Positions 63,986-64,000 of a stretch of 64,000 nt of DNA are shown piece by piece. The stretch is from assembly GCA_900546435.1 (NCBI GenBank), contig URCQ01000009.1:20040-84039 (forward strand), given 5' to 3'. Position 1 is the first letter of the stretch. Each line of letters starts with the position of its first letter. Under the pieces are notes generated by a model that saw only the letters and a list, made by a program, of their open reading frames with translations, ran no database searches and had not been told where the DNA came from. The DNA is from an uncultured Pseudobutyrivibrio sp. Its GTDB lineage: Bacteria; Bacillota; Clostridia; Lachnospirales; Lachnospiraceae. The translations under genes and the position numbers were made by a program.

Positions 63986-64000
63986 AAGGAGGACGATAGA

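Overview
The window is low-GC Gram-positive DNA, most likely from a gut member of the Lachnospiraceae (Clostridia). This rests on strong AGGAGG-type ribosome binding sites, an AgrD-like peptide of the Clostridia type, tandem large serine recombinases, a DUF6870-like protein and an anaerobic (cbi-type) cobalamin operon. The organism is inferred from gene content; there is no rRNA or tRNA gene in the window.

Left third (1 to about 19 kb) is accessory DNA. It opens with the 3' end of agrB and a complete AgrD-type autoinducer gene. A run of small secreted, membrane and cytoplasmic proteins of unknown function follows (0.56-4.5 kb), one of them frameshifted at an A7 tract just after its start codon. 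Next come small XRE-type regulators and a Spo0A_C-like protein (4.7-6.3 kb), a 0.55-kb gene-free stretch rich in hairpins, and a compact operon with two resolvase-like proteins that lack the catalytic serine, a candidate antitoxin and a PemK/MazF toxin. A DUF6870-like protein and three tandem large serine recombinases (8.7-13.6 kb) form the integration module of a mobile element. Immediately downstream is a 4-kb segment bounded by 80-bp direct repeats. It carries an FRG-domain protein and an overlapping membrane protein with MORN-like repeats. The two halves of an Rpn-family nuclease gene lie at its outer edges, in an order that becomes one continuous frame if the segment is closed into a circle. 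A second, intact Rpn-type gene follows.

From about 19 kb on the DNA is mostly core: VanZ-like protein, queT under a preQ1-I riboswitch, argS, a TIGR01212-type radical SAM protein, a complete atpBEFHAGDC operon (the c subunit looks proton-specific), a MacA/MacB-type exporter, pckA, a YitT-family membrane protein and an LCP-family cell-wall enzyme.

From 37.3 to 58.6 kb one long operon under a cobalamin riboswitch with a visible terminator platform encodes corrinoid uptake (lipoprotein, permease, ATPase), a lipoprotein cobaltochelatase, and nearly the whole anaerobic cobalamin pathway (cbiL, H, F, G, D, a cbiJ-cbiE-cbiT triple fusion, cbiC, cbiA, cobQ, cbiB, cobD, cobU, cobS, cobT, cobC). Its ATPase gene carries a 92-bp tandem duplication that shifts the reading frame of a C-terminal extra domain. 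The uroporphyrinogen methyltransferase and corrinoid adenosyltransferase are not in the window. The right end holds an amidohydrolase, a COG3044-type ATPase, a MATE exporter and a MerR-type regulator.

The best candidates for something undescribed are the FRG/MORN two-gene module with its circle-like Rpn boundaries, the agrBD-linked secreted protein cluster, and the catalytic-serine-less resolvase pair beside the triple recombinases.
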